DNA of 60,000 bases from Mesostigma viride (Eukaryota > Streptophyta > Mesostigmatophyceae > Mesostigmatales > Mesostigmataceae): positions 1,043,364 to 1,103,363 of the forward strand of contig RPFO01000089.1 of NCBI GenBank assembly GCA_009746045.1, read 5' to 3'. The translations under genes and the position numbers were made by a program. Positions 21,342 through 33,200 of the stretch are shown in pieces. The notes under the pieces are model-generated. The model was not told the DNA's origin. It worked only from the letters and a program-made list of their open reading frames with translations, and did no database searches. Each line of letters opens with the position of its first letter. Position 1 is the stretch's first letter.

Positions 21342-21353
21342 CCTCCGATACCA
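21342..21353 (-). promoter_or_regulatory. Gypsy tRNA primer-binding site
   Basis: The minus strand reads TGGTATCGGAGG one base inside the LTR. TGGTATC matches the complement of a plant-type initiator tRNA-Met 3' end (TGGTATCAGAGC); the following bases diverge. Its position fixes this LTR as the 5' LTR and the element as minus-strand, opposite to its gag-pol. Confidence 0.7.
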
Positions 21354-21354
21354 T

Positions 21355-21927
21355 TGTTACGCCCAGGCTCTACTCGATCCCAAACCCCGCGCCTAACCTT
21401 ACCTAAACTAGTGAGGGTACCTAGCGATGAGGAGCTGTATTGGCTATAAGACCTAGGACGCGACGACTCTGCTCTCAATGCATTCCGATACATGCGGTTA
21501 CTGTACGCCATATACCAAATAATGCCGGGACACTACGAAGTAAACACTGGTAAATTCACGACCCAAAACGATGTATTACAATTCCATAATACACGCCGAG
21601 TGCGATTCACGAAGGACAACCGCTGCATAAATGATCGCCGACATGCGTGTATGCTCGGGCCGACACCGACCCTCGCCTACAGGACCAACGCATGTCCACA
21701 AGGTTCAAACGGAGGATAAAGGACCACTACTAAAGTACGCAGCGCGGCGCGACTGCACCAAGCCACCATACTGTACGATTGCCACGTCACAAGGCCCGGT
21801 ACCAACCGGCCAAAAAGGTCCTAACTACACGTAAGCTTAGGAAAGTCAACGGACTGTCTCGAAATGGCTGAGGCACAAAGGACCTAATTTACGTCCGTAA
21901 CAACAACAAAAGTTACGCGACGTAACA
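21355..21927 (-). repeat. Gypsy LTR (5' LTR by signal orientation)
   Basis: 573 bp, the partner of 2829-3404. It is followed outside by the GCCAT target duplication at 21928-21932 and flanked inside by the primer-binding site. Confidence 0.93.
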
Positions 21928-22126
21928 GCCATTGCCGCTACGGAACCACCGTTCCGGCGGACAAAGGACCTGCAAGCATCATCGATCCCATCTAGGGCCG
22001 CCTGCTGCAGAGGCCCGGGCACACGGGCTGAATCTACAGCAGGCGGGTCTCGCCCCCCCCCCCCATCCAGTTTAACGCCCTAACCGTCTGACAGGCTAGT
22101 GTGCGAGCATTAAAAGCCCGACTCAT
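21928..22126 (-). pseudogene. DIRS-like ORF2, N-terminal stub
   Basis: The start of ORF2 from the ATG at 22126 (MSRAFNARTLACQTVRAL), crossing a 13-base G run and reaching the gypsy insertion site. Without the insert and one GCCAT copy, the frame meets the segment that continues at 2823 (AGSVVDGGEYAEG). The G run may itself vary in length and disturb the frame. Confidence 0.6.
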
Positions 22127-22218
22127 CCTATCGCGCCTACGGCCTGAGCGCACCTGCTGCCACCAGTCACGAGGTGGCAGGGGTGCTGGAAGAGGTAGTG
22201 GAAGAAGGCACCGCTCCC

Positions 22219-23326
22219 TCACTTGTTGTTGTTGGACGGGCCGCCCTGCCCCTTCTTGCCGGGACCCTGCTCCAGCTTGTGCTGCAGCTTCCCCATGCTC
22301 ATCGCCGCCCGCACCGCCGGAGACGCCAGCATTGCTCCACCCTCCTGGAATGGCAGCATTGCCAACGGAGTCCCCTTCCAACCCGTCGACCCCACATCCA
22401 CCAGCTGGCATGCCGTGATCAGCTTTGCCAGGTACTCGGCTGCTGCCAGCTCCAGAATTACTTCGGAGCGTGGCGTGGCCCAGTAGCCAAATTCTGTCAC
22501 CATCGTGTCCAGAATTCCTGCCATCTGCAGGAGCAGCATCCTCCTCTCCCCGCTGGCTGAGCTGCCGTGCATCGTCAGCATTAACGATGCACCGATTGAC
22601 TTCCCCCCCACGCTCTCTGCGTAGTCCAGCATCCCCGGCAGCACCGCCTCCAGCATGTTGCTCACCAGGACCGGCACTGCATGCCCGCTCAGCGCCACCC
22701 CCTTCGTGCGCGCCAGCCTGCCAGCAGTCGCCGCTGCGGCTGGGCTTGCAGTTGCTGGAGTCTTTGCCTGGTCCAGCAGCTTCGACATGGCCGATATCAG
22801 GTCGCCAATATCTCCGCCAGTGCGGGCGTTGCCCGGGCGGGATGGAAGCCCTCCCGCTGGCGTTGCATAGCCCGTCTCGGTCCCCAGCAGCCGACCTATG
22901 TTCCGGTCTAGGTCCGCCACATCCTGGTCGATCGCCCCAGGGGCGCCATCCTCCTCGCCAGCGCCCGGTCCACCATGCCCCGCCCCTCCGCTTCCACCTG
23001 CCGAAAGGGGAACACCCCCAGCTCCCACCCCACCTGCTGACACTGGTGGATCCGGCTCTGCAATAGCCTCCCCCAGTTGCGCTGCTAGCACATCGGCCAG
23101 GGCCTCCTCCCCATCCCAGTCGCTGACAAACCCCCTTTTCTCCAACACGTCCATGACGTTCTTGGCACGCCCCGGATTGAGCTTCTGGATCCGCTCTAGC
23201 CAATGCCCCTCCCCTAGGATCTTCTGGACCGCAGTTGCGGCCTCCTTTGGTTGGGGTGCATCCCTCCCTGGCTTCTTGCTTGAGCTTTGCTATGAAATTC
23301 CGCTCTGGGGCTGTCACTGAGGTCAT
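22219..23326 (-). pseudogene. DIRS-like Gag-like ORF1
   Basis: The minus-strand ATG at 23326 (MTSVTAPERNFIAKLKQEAR) opens a frame that shifts by one base at an A run near 23246. It then runs to 22219 through EGHWLERIQKLNPGRAKN, a Gly-rich linker, and a helical Ala/Leu-rich region (SEVILELAAAEYLAKLITACQL), ending KGQGGPSNNNK. No zinc knuckle is present. Position ahead of the RT ORF and composition suggest the Gag-like particle protein of the DIRS-like element; sequence alone does not prove it. Confidence 0.6.
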
Positions 23327-23808
23327 GGTGGGTTATAATGCTTGATGTGTTATATTGCGTTTTGTTTTTTGTGATGTGGTCACTTGAGGTTCTCAGGCAA
23401 AAGAAACAACCTGCTTCCCTAGAATGGAAGCCCACCTTTAATAGCAACCACCTGTCCAGCCAACCCCTACCTGGGTGGCTGGGGTACGGGTGCCAGCACA
23501 AAAATATTTTTTCTAAAATTATTTTTTCTTTTGGTGCTATACGGCGTTGCATTCTCCGCTCAGCAGGTTAGTCATAGATAAAATGAGCATAGCTCACCAA
23601 GTGCTGTAACCCTCCGCCCATCACCACAAACTAACTTCTGGCGACCGCAATCCATCCTTTGGCGACCGCAATCCATCCTTTGGCGACTCGGAAACCAACT
23701 TCTTTGGCGAGGCCGCAACTTTCCGGTGAAATGGGTGTTAGTTTATTTCCATATAACAGTTAAGGTGACCCAGGTATGCCAAAAATATCCTGAAATGCCT
23801 AGTTGTGC
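23327..23808 (-). other. Spacer between the DIRS-like gag and the LINE 3' end
   Basis: No gene is supported. It contains T-rich stretches (near 23505-23535) and a short tandem of GGCGACCGCAATCCATCCTTT around 23640-23690. The outer terminal repeat of the DIRS-like element should lie here; I could not define it without the other end. Confidence 0.4.
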
Positions 23809-25400
23809 CTAAATTGGGGTGCCCGCATTAATAATGAGGCGCGCCCTGCGACCAAGGTAGCCATTGTACTGAAGATATATCGTCATCCGGCTTGAGGTAA
23901 GTGTAAAGACTTGGTTCATGCCCATGAGTGCATGGAAGACTTCCAGTGGGCTGGGGGTGTCATTGTTAGGGCCCGGGTCCCATACTTGGTGTTGTTCCGT
24001 CGCCAGGAGCCAGTAACGACGCATAGCCAGGTTCCAAGAGGAGATAAACCGGCGGACCACGGCACCTCTCGTGTACGCGGCACGTAACGTGAATACGGTC
24101 TCGTTGCGAACTTGCCATATGGTGTGAAGCATCGTCGTGCGTAGCCATATCCATGCCATCTGGTTGGCTGTGAGGCTCGCGTCCCGTAATCCCGTGATGC
24201 CGTAAATAACTGTAGATAGTGTGACGGAGGTGGGGGGAGCTGTAATAGCCATCCACTTGGCCCATATACCCAGCAGCCATTGCCAAACCCCTGCGAGTTG
24301 GCAGTCCAGAAATCTGTGCTCAATTGTTTCATCTGGAAAGTTGCATAAGCACGCCGCCGCGTGGGAGTACCGATGGTGCAGTTGGGAGTTGACCCCGATG
24401 GCCCGATGCATAAGCAGGTGCTGGACGTCGGTGGCCCGTTTGTCAACCAATGGGTGATCAACTGCCAAGGTAATGTTCTTGATCCAGGTGTAGCCCGGCC
24501 ACTCGGGGTGCCAGCGCAGGCGACCCGGGTGCATCCTATGATTTTTATGTAGAAGTAGCCGGTATCCCCAGTCTGCCGTGTACTCGAAAAGGCACTTCGT
24601 CATTGGGGTGCCGCCAGATGTGAGGACCCACCCAAATTCTAGCGGGTCTAGAGCAAGCGTGTCCAGGCGCCCCTTGCCAACATGCAGCCATGTGGTGTCG
24701 CGTATCACTGTGGTGGGGTCCAGGGGTAACATGCACGCCTGTTGGTGACAGTGACCACGGGACCACTCGAATGCGGTGACATTGACATGCTGGAATGTAG
24801 GTGTACGATGTAATCAATTTGCCTAGAAGTCCTTGACCGTCGGGTGTCTCCTGGAGCAATTGTATGGTAACGCCCGTCGACGCGACCGCAACGATGCAGC
24901 CCTTATGTACGGACGTATCGTGATCCGGGTAATAGCTCACCCATTCCCCGATTTGTAGGGGTTTGCGCGGGGTTGTCATGAGGGTATGCCATCCTGCGGG
25001 GATTGCTTGTAGAAGGTTGTCCCAAGCTGGTCGGCTGGGCATGTTTGCGATCCACGCGTTGATTTCCGTGTATGTCAGAATGAGGCGATATCGGTCACCG
25101 TCAGCCGCGTATGATAAATCGATGATTCGCGTAAGCGGCGGGGTGGCCGTCAAAAAGCCCTCATATGGGTTGCGGCCGCTTAAAACACCAAACACATTAT
25201 GCTCACTATCGCGCAAGCAACAAATCATTGAAATATAATGGTTGGCGTGCCACCTCTTCCCGCGTGGTAGGGTGAGCAATTCTGTCCGGTTTTAGGTTCT
25301 TATAACCATTCCACATACGTGCCCAGTACCATGATAAGCCTTTGTACGAAGTGAGCGCACATGTAAGTATTGCTGCCATGATGTACCATTGGTGTGGGTA
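23809..25400 (-). pseudogene. 5'-truncated L1-type LINE ORF2, C-terminal part
   Basis: Two long frames (25279-24545 and 24732-23809), with an N-terminal piece to 25409, give the region after the RT palm. The end carries a zf-RVT-type finger: CLCNFPDETIEHRFLDCQLA with VWQWLLGIWAKW after it, then IWQVRNETVF, typical of plant and algal L1 ORF2. At least two frame changes break it. An AAATAAA-type A-rich stretch lies downstream near 23740. The frame appears to continue beyond the inverted-repeat element at 26318-26419 (HPGCMLAQEAFATTY). The RT palm itself is missing. Confidence 0.75.
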
Positions 25401-26317
25401 TACAATCATTCCCGCGTTAAGTTGCGATCGCCCCCTAAAACTTTGCGCCGCAACTTAACGCGGGAACGCAACTTAACGGTAGAATTAGGCTAGCAGCCGA
25501 CCACCTCCTCCTCTGACGGACTTCCGTCTATACGGCATTCGACAGCTCTCGTCAAGCCCGATCCAGCTGCAGCGTCAAAGCCGGCCAAAGTCCATTTTCC
25601 AGGCCAGATATTTTGGACAAAGGCGGGCAGCAAACACGCCGTGGGCAGCCACGCAGTGAGTGCCTGCGTTTTATACCACAAAATAATGTGTGTTTATACC
25701 CTCTGACTTCGGCTCTCTTTTTGGCGGGTTACTTAATTGCCGACCGGCTTCACGTTTGACTGTGACAAAACATGGGAACAGTCGTGAGGGAAGCTTCATT
25801 TACTGTCAATGGCCTGCATGTAAACACCGGCTATAATAACAGCATGGAGGCCACATGCAGCGAGACTGACTGCCTGTGGCCTCAACGACCTTGTCTTTGC
25901 CGCCCTTCTGTGGTGCATTCGGCATGATGATGGTGGTAATTATTTCCGGCAAGATGTCTCAATTACAGACCCTGCATGGTCGTGGATTCTTATGTACCGC
26001 AGCCCGCAGGCTGCAAAGCTGAATTTGTAAGGTTGCATTCGCGCTTTTCACCTGAGCGGCCACTGCAGGCGGGGAAATTTGCGCGCGAGTGGGGCTTGCG
26101 TATTTTGCCGCCTAAAATCACGTAGCGGGTCCGGACTTGGCAAAAAATGGCCTCCTGCGCGGCCAAAAATGGCCTGACACCTACAAATTGAGTCATTGCC
26201 GCGTTAAGTTGCGATGGCCCCCATGCTTAAGTTGCGGTCGCCCCCCAAACTTCGGCGCCGCAACTTAAAGCGGGAACGCAACCTTAAGAAACGCAACTTA
26301 ACGCGGGAATGACTGTA
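25401..26317. mobile_element. TA-flanked inverted-repeat DNA element (MITE-like), copy 1
   Basis: About 917 bp. The left end CAATCATTCCCGCGTTAAG and the right end (reverse strand) CAGTCATTCCCGCGTTAAG form terminal inverted repeats extending through TTGCG, next to TA. This pattern fits Tc1/mariner-type non-autonomous elements. Further internal copies of the GCGTTAAGTTGCG/CGCAACTTAACGC module sit at 25440-25475 and 26200-26300. No transposase is seen. The internal stretch 25485-25630 is the reverse complement of 37850-38010 in copy 2. It splits the LINE reading frame. Confidence 0.72.
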
Positions 26318-26412
26318 GGTTGTGGCGAAAGCTTCTTGTGCCAACATACAACCAGGGTGTGCGTTTACGCCTATGAGCGAGGCCGCAACTTCACTCCGCC
26401 GGCGCGGGAATG

Positions 26413-26445
26413 AACTCAACTCAACTCAACTCAACTCAACTCAAC
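26413..26445. repeat. (AACTC)n microsatellite
   Basis: Six to seven perfect pentanucleotide units, next to another half-copy of the CGCAACTT...GCGGG module of the inverted-repeat family. Confidence 0.9.
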
Positions 26446-27268
26446 GCCGCACATGGTCAGCAGTGAGCAGATGGGATGTCTGACCTGTGATGGGCAGCAG
26501 AGATTTGGAAACGGCCGAGGGCCCTGAACAGTATGACACCAACAGACTAAGTTACTAAGTGGAGAGATGTACGGTCGGATCATCGAATATAAACCTGAGT
26601 ACTCTAGTTCGTACCACTGACCAGCCCATTTGTAGTTTCGTACCTACTTTAAGATCTTTTACCTGTGTTGTGAAGTCATCTGAAGTCACGCCGCAACGAA
26701 AAAATCGCGGGAGGTGTCAGTTGGGAAAGTTGCGATGGTTTGCGTAGAGTTGACTTTATGCCCGCGCCGGACAGTTGCGATGGTGAAGCACTGAAGTGCA
26801 TCCACAAGGGACGGACACAGCGTCGAGGATCAAATGCTGCAAGCGTTGTCAAGGATCAAATCGCGATTTCCCAGTTGTGTGCCGATCATAGCTTCCAGGG
26901 CTGGCATGTTGTTCGAAGTGGATGCAACGAACGCACTGCAGCATCTCCTATCGACGTCGGGAAATGAACACGTTGGTCAAACCATTACGTTTTTCTAACG
27001 ATAAAATTGTGATTAGGCACGTTTTCTCTGTCTAAGCTCGAGAATCGTGTTAACCATCAAAGCAGGTGTTTTTTGGCTGCCTATTCCACGTTTACGGCTT
27101 TCTGGTCAGTTTTCTGCAGACTGCATAGCTGCGTGAAGCGTGGGACACAACCTTGTGCATTTCACCGCCACTCCCACAAAGACGTCTGGTATATGGGGCC
27201 GTCGTGCACATTAAAGCCGTTGATATACTTGGGATAAAACTACGTCCAGGGCTTTGCCCTGATTTCGC
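26446..27268 (+). promoter_or_regulatory. Upstream region of the amidohydrolase gene
   Basis: No gene is supported. As the 820 bp before the start codon it must hold the promoter and 5' UTR unless these start further upstream. A weak AT-rich stretch (GATATACTTGGGATAAAAC, 27219-27237) is a possible core element; no strong TATA box or other site is evident. Confidence 0.35.
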
Positions 27269-30200
27269 ATGTCCGCGATGGATTGGGAAAGCACGAGAGC
27301 TGCCATAGATGCTGCCTTGAAAGGATGTCCGTTACTTGACCATCATTGTCACTGCCTCGTTAGCGATGATTCGGATAAGCGGTTCGAGGAGTTCATGTCT
27401 GAAGCGGAGGGGCCCTCTTTGAATGACGCCGTTAACACGGTTGCCTTTAAGGTAAAGTGGTACATTTTTGCGGGTCGTATCGACGGCCGTCGTGGCTATC
27501 TTTTTCGTCTTAGCCTATCAATGTGCGGCTGGATGCTGCCATTGCTTGTGTCCTTGTGTTGCTGCGGCGTGCAGTCTATCTGCACCGCAGCGTCAAGTCC
27601 GCCTTCAGTGTTTCAATATCTGTGTAATACTCCTCGACCTGCGATTTGAGCAGGGTCCTGTTTCGAGATCAATTATCACCCTCTGCAGTGCCCTCTCGGA
27701 TGGGCACAAGGTGTCGTGGCGTCAAGTACATATGTACTTGTTATATTAGCATCTTGCTTGTAAATAGTCCCACGGCAGCCTGAACGTGGTGCTGGCATCT
27801 GCCTGTACCTTCTGTCCAATCCAGAAAGGGGACATTGTAGCATCTAAATCTGCGCTTGTCTCTGCTGCGCTGGACAACCCATGGCCAGCGCATCGCAATG
27901 CAACCTGTTTCTCGCATTTCTAGGATACCACACATTCTCCCCCCATGCATCACAACGTGGACACGTGTTGGCAAAATCACGATTCCATGATGTTCTGGAT
28001 CGTTACATGCTGTGCTGGTACTGGGGTAACCAAAGCCACAGCTGGCTACCGTCACACCTGCACCGCCCCCCCCCCCTAGCTCTCTGTGCCATCTCGTAGA
28101 TCTTGTCTCAAATTTCTCCTTGTTTTGTTTTATTTTCTGTCAAGTTTTTGTTATTTCAATTCTCACTTTCCTCCATGCGGCGGCCACTCTTTGGTGGACA
28201 TGCGGCTTGTGGCTGTTCCCTCGATGCAGCGTACTGACACATTGGCGTTTTCTACTAAAAACATATAGCAATAGGTGTCGTCATACCTGTTGTTGTCATA
28301 GTGGCTGTCCACACCCATCTAGCAGTGGGCAGGTCGAGGCCCGTGTGGTTTCCAAGTTACTCCTATTTTCTCTGACACAGTTGGGCAAAGAGCCTTATGA
28401 CCATGCAAACACACTAGGTACAAGGACTTGGCATGGACTAGGTACAGGTACTCGCCCCTGTCTTCCCATCTCCCTTTCTCCGCGTTCTCGAGTCCCTCAG
28501 GGTCACTTGTGCTGGTGGGCAATCACAGCCCCCGAGGGGGTTGGGCTCCCTGCCTGCTGAACCGTGTCAACCAGAGGCATTCCCCCTGCTCCCTGTTCCC
28601 GTCCTCCCCCTTTGAGCAGCCTTTTCGGCTCCCCTCCTCATCTTCTTCTATGCCCCCCACCTGATACATTCTGGCTGTTTCTTGACCCTAGTCTCCTTCC
28701 TCCTGCCATGATGCACCTTTGCCTTTCCCCCCTCTCCTATCCTTACCCTCACTATCCCCATTCGCCTGACGTGCTCGCGACCCCTGTTCCCCCCCCCCTC
28801 CGTCCCCCTGTGCCCCTGCCCATCCCCTCCGCCTTGTCCATCCCTCGCTCTGCCCATCCCTTATCCATCCTCCATCTGCGCCCTCTTCCCATCATTTCCC
28901 CCGGCCCATCCCCACCCCTCCCATCCCCACCCCTCCTTCCATCCTCTCTCCTCATGCCCAATCCTCACCCTCCGGCCCATCCTCTCCCCTCTGCCCCCCC
29001 TCTGCCCATCCCCTCTCTCCCTCCCTCCCTCCCACTCTCTACCATCTCCCCCCCATCTGCCCTCCCCCAGCGAAGCATCCGCGAGGTGGCGGCCCTGTTG
29101 GGCTGCAGCCACGACCTGCCCTCGGTCGTCGCCAAGCGCGCGGAGTTGGGTGCGTCCAAGCTGGCCACGCTCATGTTCCGCTCTTCCAACATCAGCGCGA
29201 TGCTGGTGGACGACGGCTTGCGGTTCGTGGATGACCTGCTGCCGCTCGCCGCGCATGCGCGCGTGGTGCCCATCGTGAAGCGCGTGCTGCGCATCGAGAC
29301 GTTGGCCGAAGAGATTATCGAGGTAGGGGTGGTGGCGGTTACATAGGTTTGGGGGGGGGGGGGGAGGAATAGGGGCAGACAGACCAAGGAGATTATTGAG
29401 GTAGATTGGTGAGTGGGGATAGGGGCAGGTGAGCTGAGGAGATGATTGAGGTGAGGGGGGCTGGGGGGCTAAAGGGTAGAAAGGGGGGGGGGGGGGGCGC
29501 ATTGGGGCCACTTAGGAGATTATCGAGACGCTGGCCAAGAATTATCGAGACAAAGTTCCAGTTATTGAGACAAAGTGGGTAAGGGGGTGGATCTGGGGGG
29601 GTGGTAGCACTGAGGAGGTCATCGAGGCGTTGGCTGAGGAGATTATTGAGATAATGGGGGTAAGGGGGTAGGTCTAGAGGGCGTGTCTGGGGGGGGGGGC
29701 AGCCATGAGGAGGTCATCGAGGCGTTGGCTGAGGAGATTATGGAGGTAAACCTGCAGGGAACATCGAGGTGGCGAGGGTGGGTCAAGCAAAGGTGGGGGT
29801 GGGCCGAGGAGATTGTCGAGGTAGGGGGGAGGGCGGGGAGAGGGGTTGGTGTTGTAGGAGCAGGTGGCCGAGGAGATTATTGAAGTAGGGAGGGTGGGGT
29901 GGCGGGAGCGTTGAGGTAGATTTGGAGAGCAGAGAGCCGAGGAGATTATTTACGGTGGGTGGGCTGATGATATTTTTATCGACGTAGGTTTGGAAGCAGG
30001 GGGTGCGGGAAACTTTTGAGGGGGGGTTGGGGGTGAGGGTGAGGGGGGGGGGGGGGAAACCGAGTAGAATTTTGAGGTGGGGACGAGACTATGGAGGTGT
30101 AGTGTGGGGAGGAGGTTGTTTGGGTAGATTGCCGTGGGTGGGGGTAGATTGTCGTGGGTGGATTGGCAAGGTATGAAGGGCGCGGAGATGGTTGTGATGT

Positions 30201-33200
30201 GTTAGGGGGAGGATTATTACCGAGGTAAGGGGGAGGGGGGGGGGAAGAAGCTATTGGGGTTATAGGTGGGCCAAGGAGATCATCTGAGGTAGGTTGTGGG
30301 GACGTCATTGAGGTTAAGGGGGGGGGGGGGGGGGGGGGGGGGGATATACTGGGGCCATGGACTCTGAGGTTCACTATGTAACCTTGCTGTTGCTATTTCG
30401 CTTTATGTTGGCGGCTGTTATGGTTTGTTATGTTGTTGGCAGGCACGAGGGAAAGACGCGCCGCGGCTCAGCCTTAACGATTTCGAGACATTGCTGAAGA
30501 ACAGCTTGTCAAGGTCGGTACCCTAAGGTTGATCAGTTGGGTTGCCTGGTTGCTTGCATTCCTTCCTTCCTGCCTGCCTGCCTGCCCGCCCGCCCGCCCG
30601 CCCGCCCGCCCGCCCGCCCGCCCGCCCGCCCGCCCGCCCGCCCGCCCGCCCGCCCGCCCGCCCGCCCGCCGCCCGCCCGCCCGCCCGCCCGCCCGCCCGC
30701 CCGCCCGCCGCCCGCCCGCCGCCCGCCGCCCGCCCGCCCGCCCGCCGCCCGCCGCCCGCCCGCCCGCCCGCCCGCCCGCCCGCCGCCCGCCCGCCCGCCC
30801 GCCGCCCGCCCGCCCGCCCGCCTGCCCGCCCGCCTGCCCGCCCGCCTGCCCGCCCGCCCGCCCGCCCGCCCGCCCGCCCGCCTGCCTGCCTGCCCGCCCG
30901 CCCGCCCGCCCGCCCACCCGCCCGCCCGCCCGCCCACCCACCGACCCGCCGGCCCGCCTGCCTGCCTGCCCGCCCGCCCGCCGGCCCCGCCCACCCGCCT
31001 GTCTGCCGTCCCTATTTAATCATTCGCTCATTGATTATTCGGGCTCACTTATCCACTTGCTCATTCACGCATTCCCTCATTCCCTCATTCACCCATTCAC
31101 CCATTCACCCATTCACCCATTCACCCATTCACCCATTCACCCATTCACCCATTCACCCATTCACCCTTTCACCCATTCACCCAGTCACCCATTCACCCAT
31201 TCACCCAGTCACCCATTCACCCATTCACCCATTCACCCATTCACCCAGTCACCCAGTCACCCAGTCACCCAGTCACCCAGTCACCCAGTCACCCAGTCAC
31301 CCAGTCACCCAGTCACCCAGTCACTCATTCATTCATTTATCGGTTGCCCCCGCAGGCTGCCCGCCAACGTGGTCGCCCTCAAGACCGTGGTGGCCTACCG
31401 CACGGGCCTGCTCATCCGCATGGACTGGCCACGAGAGGATGTCGCCCAAGCACTTCTGCTGACCGCGCAGGGTGAGCCGGGGATGGCCAGGACTCGGGGT
31501 ACCTAATCTTGTCTAGACAAGAGCTTACCAAGTATTTGTTGTTCAGGCGGCGACCACGACTTGCATGTGTACATGTATTGCCTCCAGGCATGCATCTCTC
31601 TGTAGTGGAAGTATCGAGGAGTACAGCTGGCAACTTGTGCCCAGTTTAGGGTTAAGTTAGCTCTGGTCCGTTAAATATCATCGTTGGTGTGGTGTCCGCC
31701 CCGCCATGCCCGTGCAGTTAAAAAACTTTTGTCATCCCTCACCTGCTCTATAGACAACGTGCTTGGCATGCTGACACTTGTCACATGAGCATGGTGCTGT
31801 AAGCTGTATGCCTGGGGCCGTGGGCGGTTCTTCCTGGACCGGCCCCTACGCACGCTGGTGCCTGTGCTTGGCCCGTTTGCCCTTGTGGCCGCTGGTGCGC
31901 ATGGACGCTGGCATGCGCCGTGTGCGCGCGCTGGCCTGTCTGCCCTCGTGGCCGCTGGTGCGCATGGACGCTGGCATGCGCCGTGTGCTCGCGCTGGCCT
32001 GTCTGCCCTCGTGGCCGCTGGTGCGCATGGACGCTGGCATGCGCCGTGTGCTCGCGCTGGCCTGTTTGCCCTCGTGGCCGCTGGTGCGCATGGACGCTGG
32101 CATGTGCCGTGTGCTCGCGCTGGCCTGTCTGCCCTCGTGGCCGCTGGTGCGCATGGACGCTGGCATGCGCCGTGTGCTCGCGTTTGCCTGTTTGCCCTCG
32201 TGGCTGCTGGTGCGCATGGACGCTGGCATGTGCCGTGTGCTCGCGCTGGCCTGTCTGCCCTCGTGGCCGCTGGTGCGCATGGACGCTGGCATGTGCCGTG
32301 TGCTCGCGCTGGCCTGTCTGCCCTCGTGGCCGCTGGTGCGCATGGACGCTGGCATGCGCCGTGTGCTCGCGCTGGCCTGTCTGCCCTCGTGGCTGCTGGT
32401 GCGCATGGACGCTGGCATGTGCCGTGTGCTCGCGCTGGCCTGTCTGCCCTCGTGGCCGCTGGTGCGCATGGACGCTGGCATGCGCCGTGTGCTCGCGTTG
32501 GCCTGTTTGCCCTCGTGGCCGCTGGTGCGCATGGACGCTGGCATGTGCCGTGTGCTCGCGCTGGCCTGTCTGCCCTCGTGGCCGCTGGTGCGCATGGACG
32601 CTGGCATGTGCCGTGTGCTCGCGCTGGCCTGTCTGCCCTCGTGGCCGCTGGTGCGCATGGACGCTGGCATGCGCCGTGTGCTCGCGCTGGCCTGTCTGCC
32701 CTCGTGGCCGCTGGTGCGCATGGATGCTGGCATGCGCCGTGTGCTCGTGCTGGCCTGTTTGCCCTCGTGGCCGCTGATGTGCATGGACGCTGGCATGTGC
32801 CGTGTGCTGGCGCTGGCCTGTCTGCCCTCGTGGCCGCTGGTGCGCATGGACGCCGGCATGCGCCGTGTGCTCGCGCTGGCCTGTCTGCCCTCGTGGCCGC
32901 TGGTGCGCATGGATGCTGGCATGCGCCGTGTGCTCGAGCTGGCCTGTCTGCCCTCGTGGCCGCTGATGCGCATGGACGCTGGCATGCGCCGTGTGCTCGC
33001 GCTGGCCTGTCTGCCCTCGTGGCCGCTGGTGCGCATGGACGCTGGCATGTGCCGTGTGCGCGCGCTGGCCTGTCTGCCCTCGTGGCCGCTGGTGCGCATG
33101 GACGCTGGCATGTGCCGTGTGCTCGCGCTGGCCTGTCTGCCCTCGTGGCCGCTGGTGCGCATGGACGCTGGCATGCGCCGTGTGCTCGCGCTGGCCTGTC

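Larger units (their letters stand above)
2829..21927 (-). mobile_element. Ty3/gypsy chromovirus with internally inverted gag-pol
   Basis: It is bounded by 576-bp and 573-bp LTRs in direct orientation (TGTTACG...CGTAACA) and by a GCCAT target duplication. The LTR-adjacent signals place the element on the minus strand: a GGGGGGGGAGG polypurine tract abuts the LTR at 3405-3415, and a TGGTATCGGAGG primer site abuts the LTR at 21342-21353. The gag-pol block (6468-21333), however, reads on the plus strand. A 379-bp inverted duplication of the pol 3' end lies at 6089-6467 and 20968-21346. A copia element interrupts the block at 9559-17381. The LTRs differ by two substitutions and one 3-bp indel that I can see, so the insertion is young. 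Confidence 0.88.

Noticed and set aside
22034-23066. Overlapping plus- and minus-strand ORFs opposite the DIRS-like gag
   Set aside because: GC-rich antisense shadows; only the minus-strand frame joins with the upstream ATG and has protein-like composition.
28564-29070. Coding extension upstream of exon 2 (open frame from 28564)
   Set aside because: Frame is open only because the intron is C/T-rich; the homologous protein starts at the acceptor (SIREVAALLG) and exon 1 joins in phase.
30474-31506. Pro/Ala- or Gly/Arg-rich ORFs over the CCCG and TTCACCCA arrays
   Set aside because: Low-complexity translation of tetranucleotide and octanucleotide repeats in all frames; intronic.
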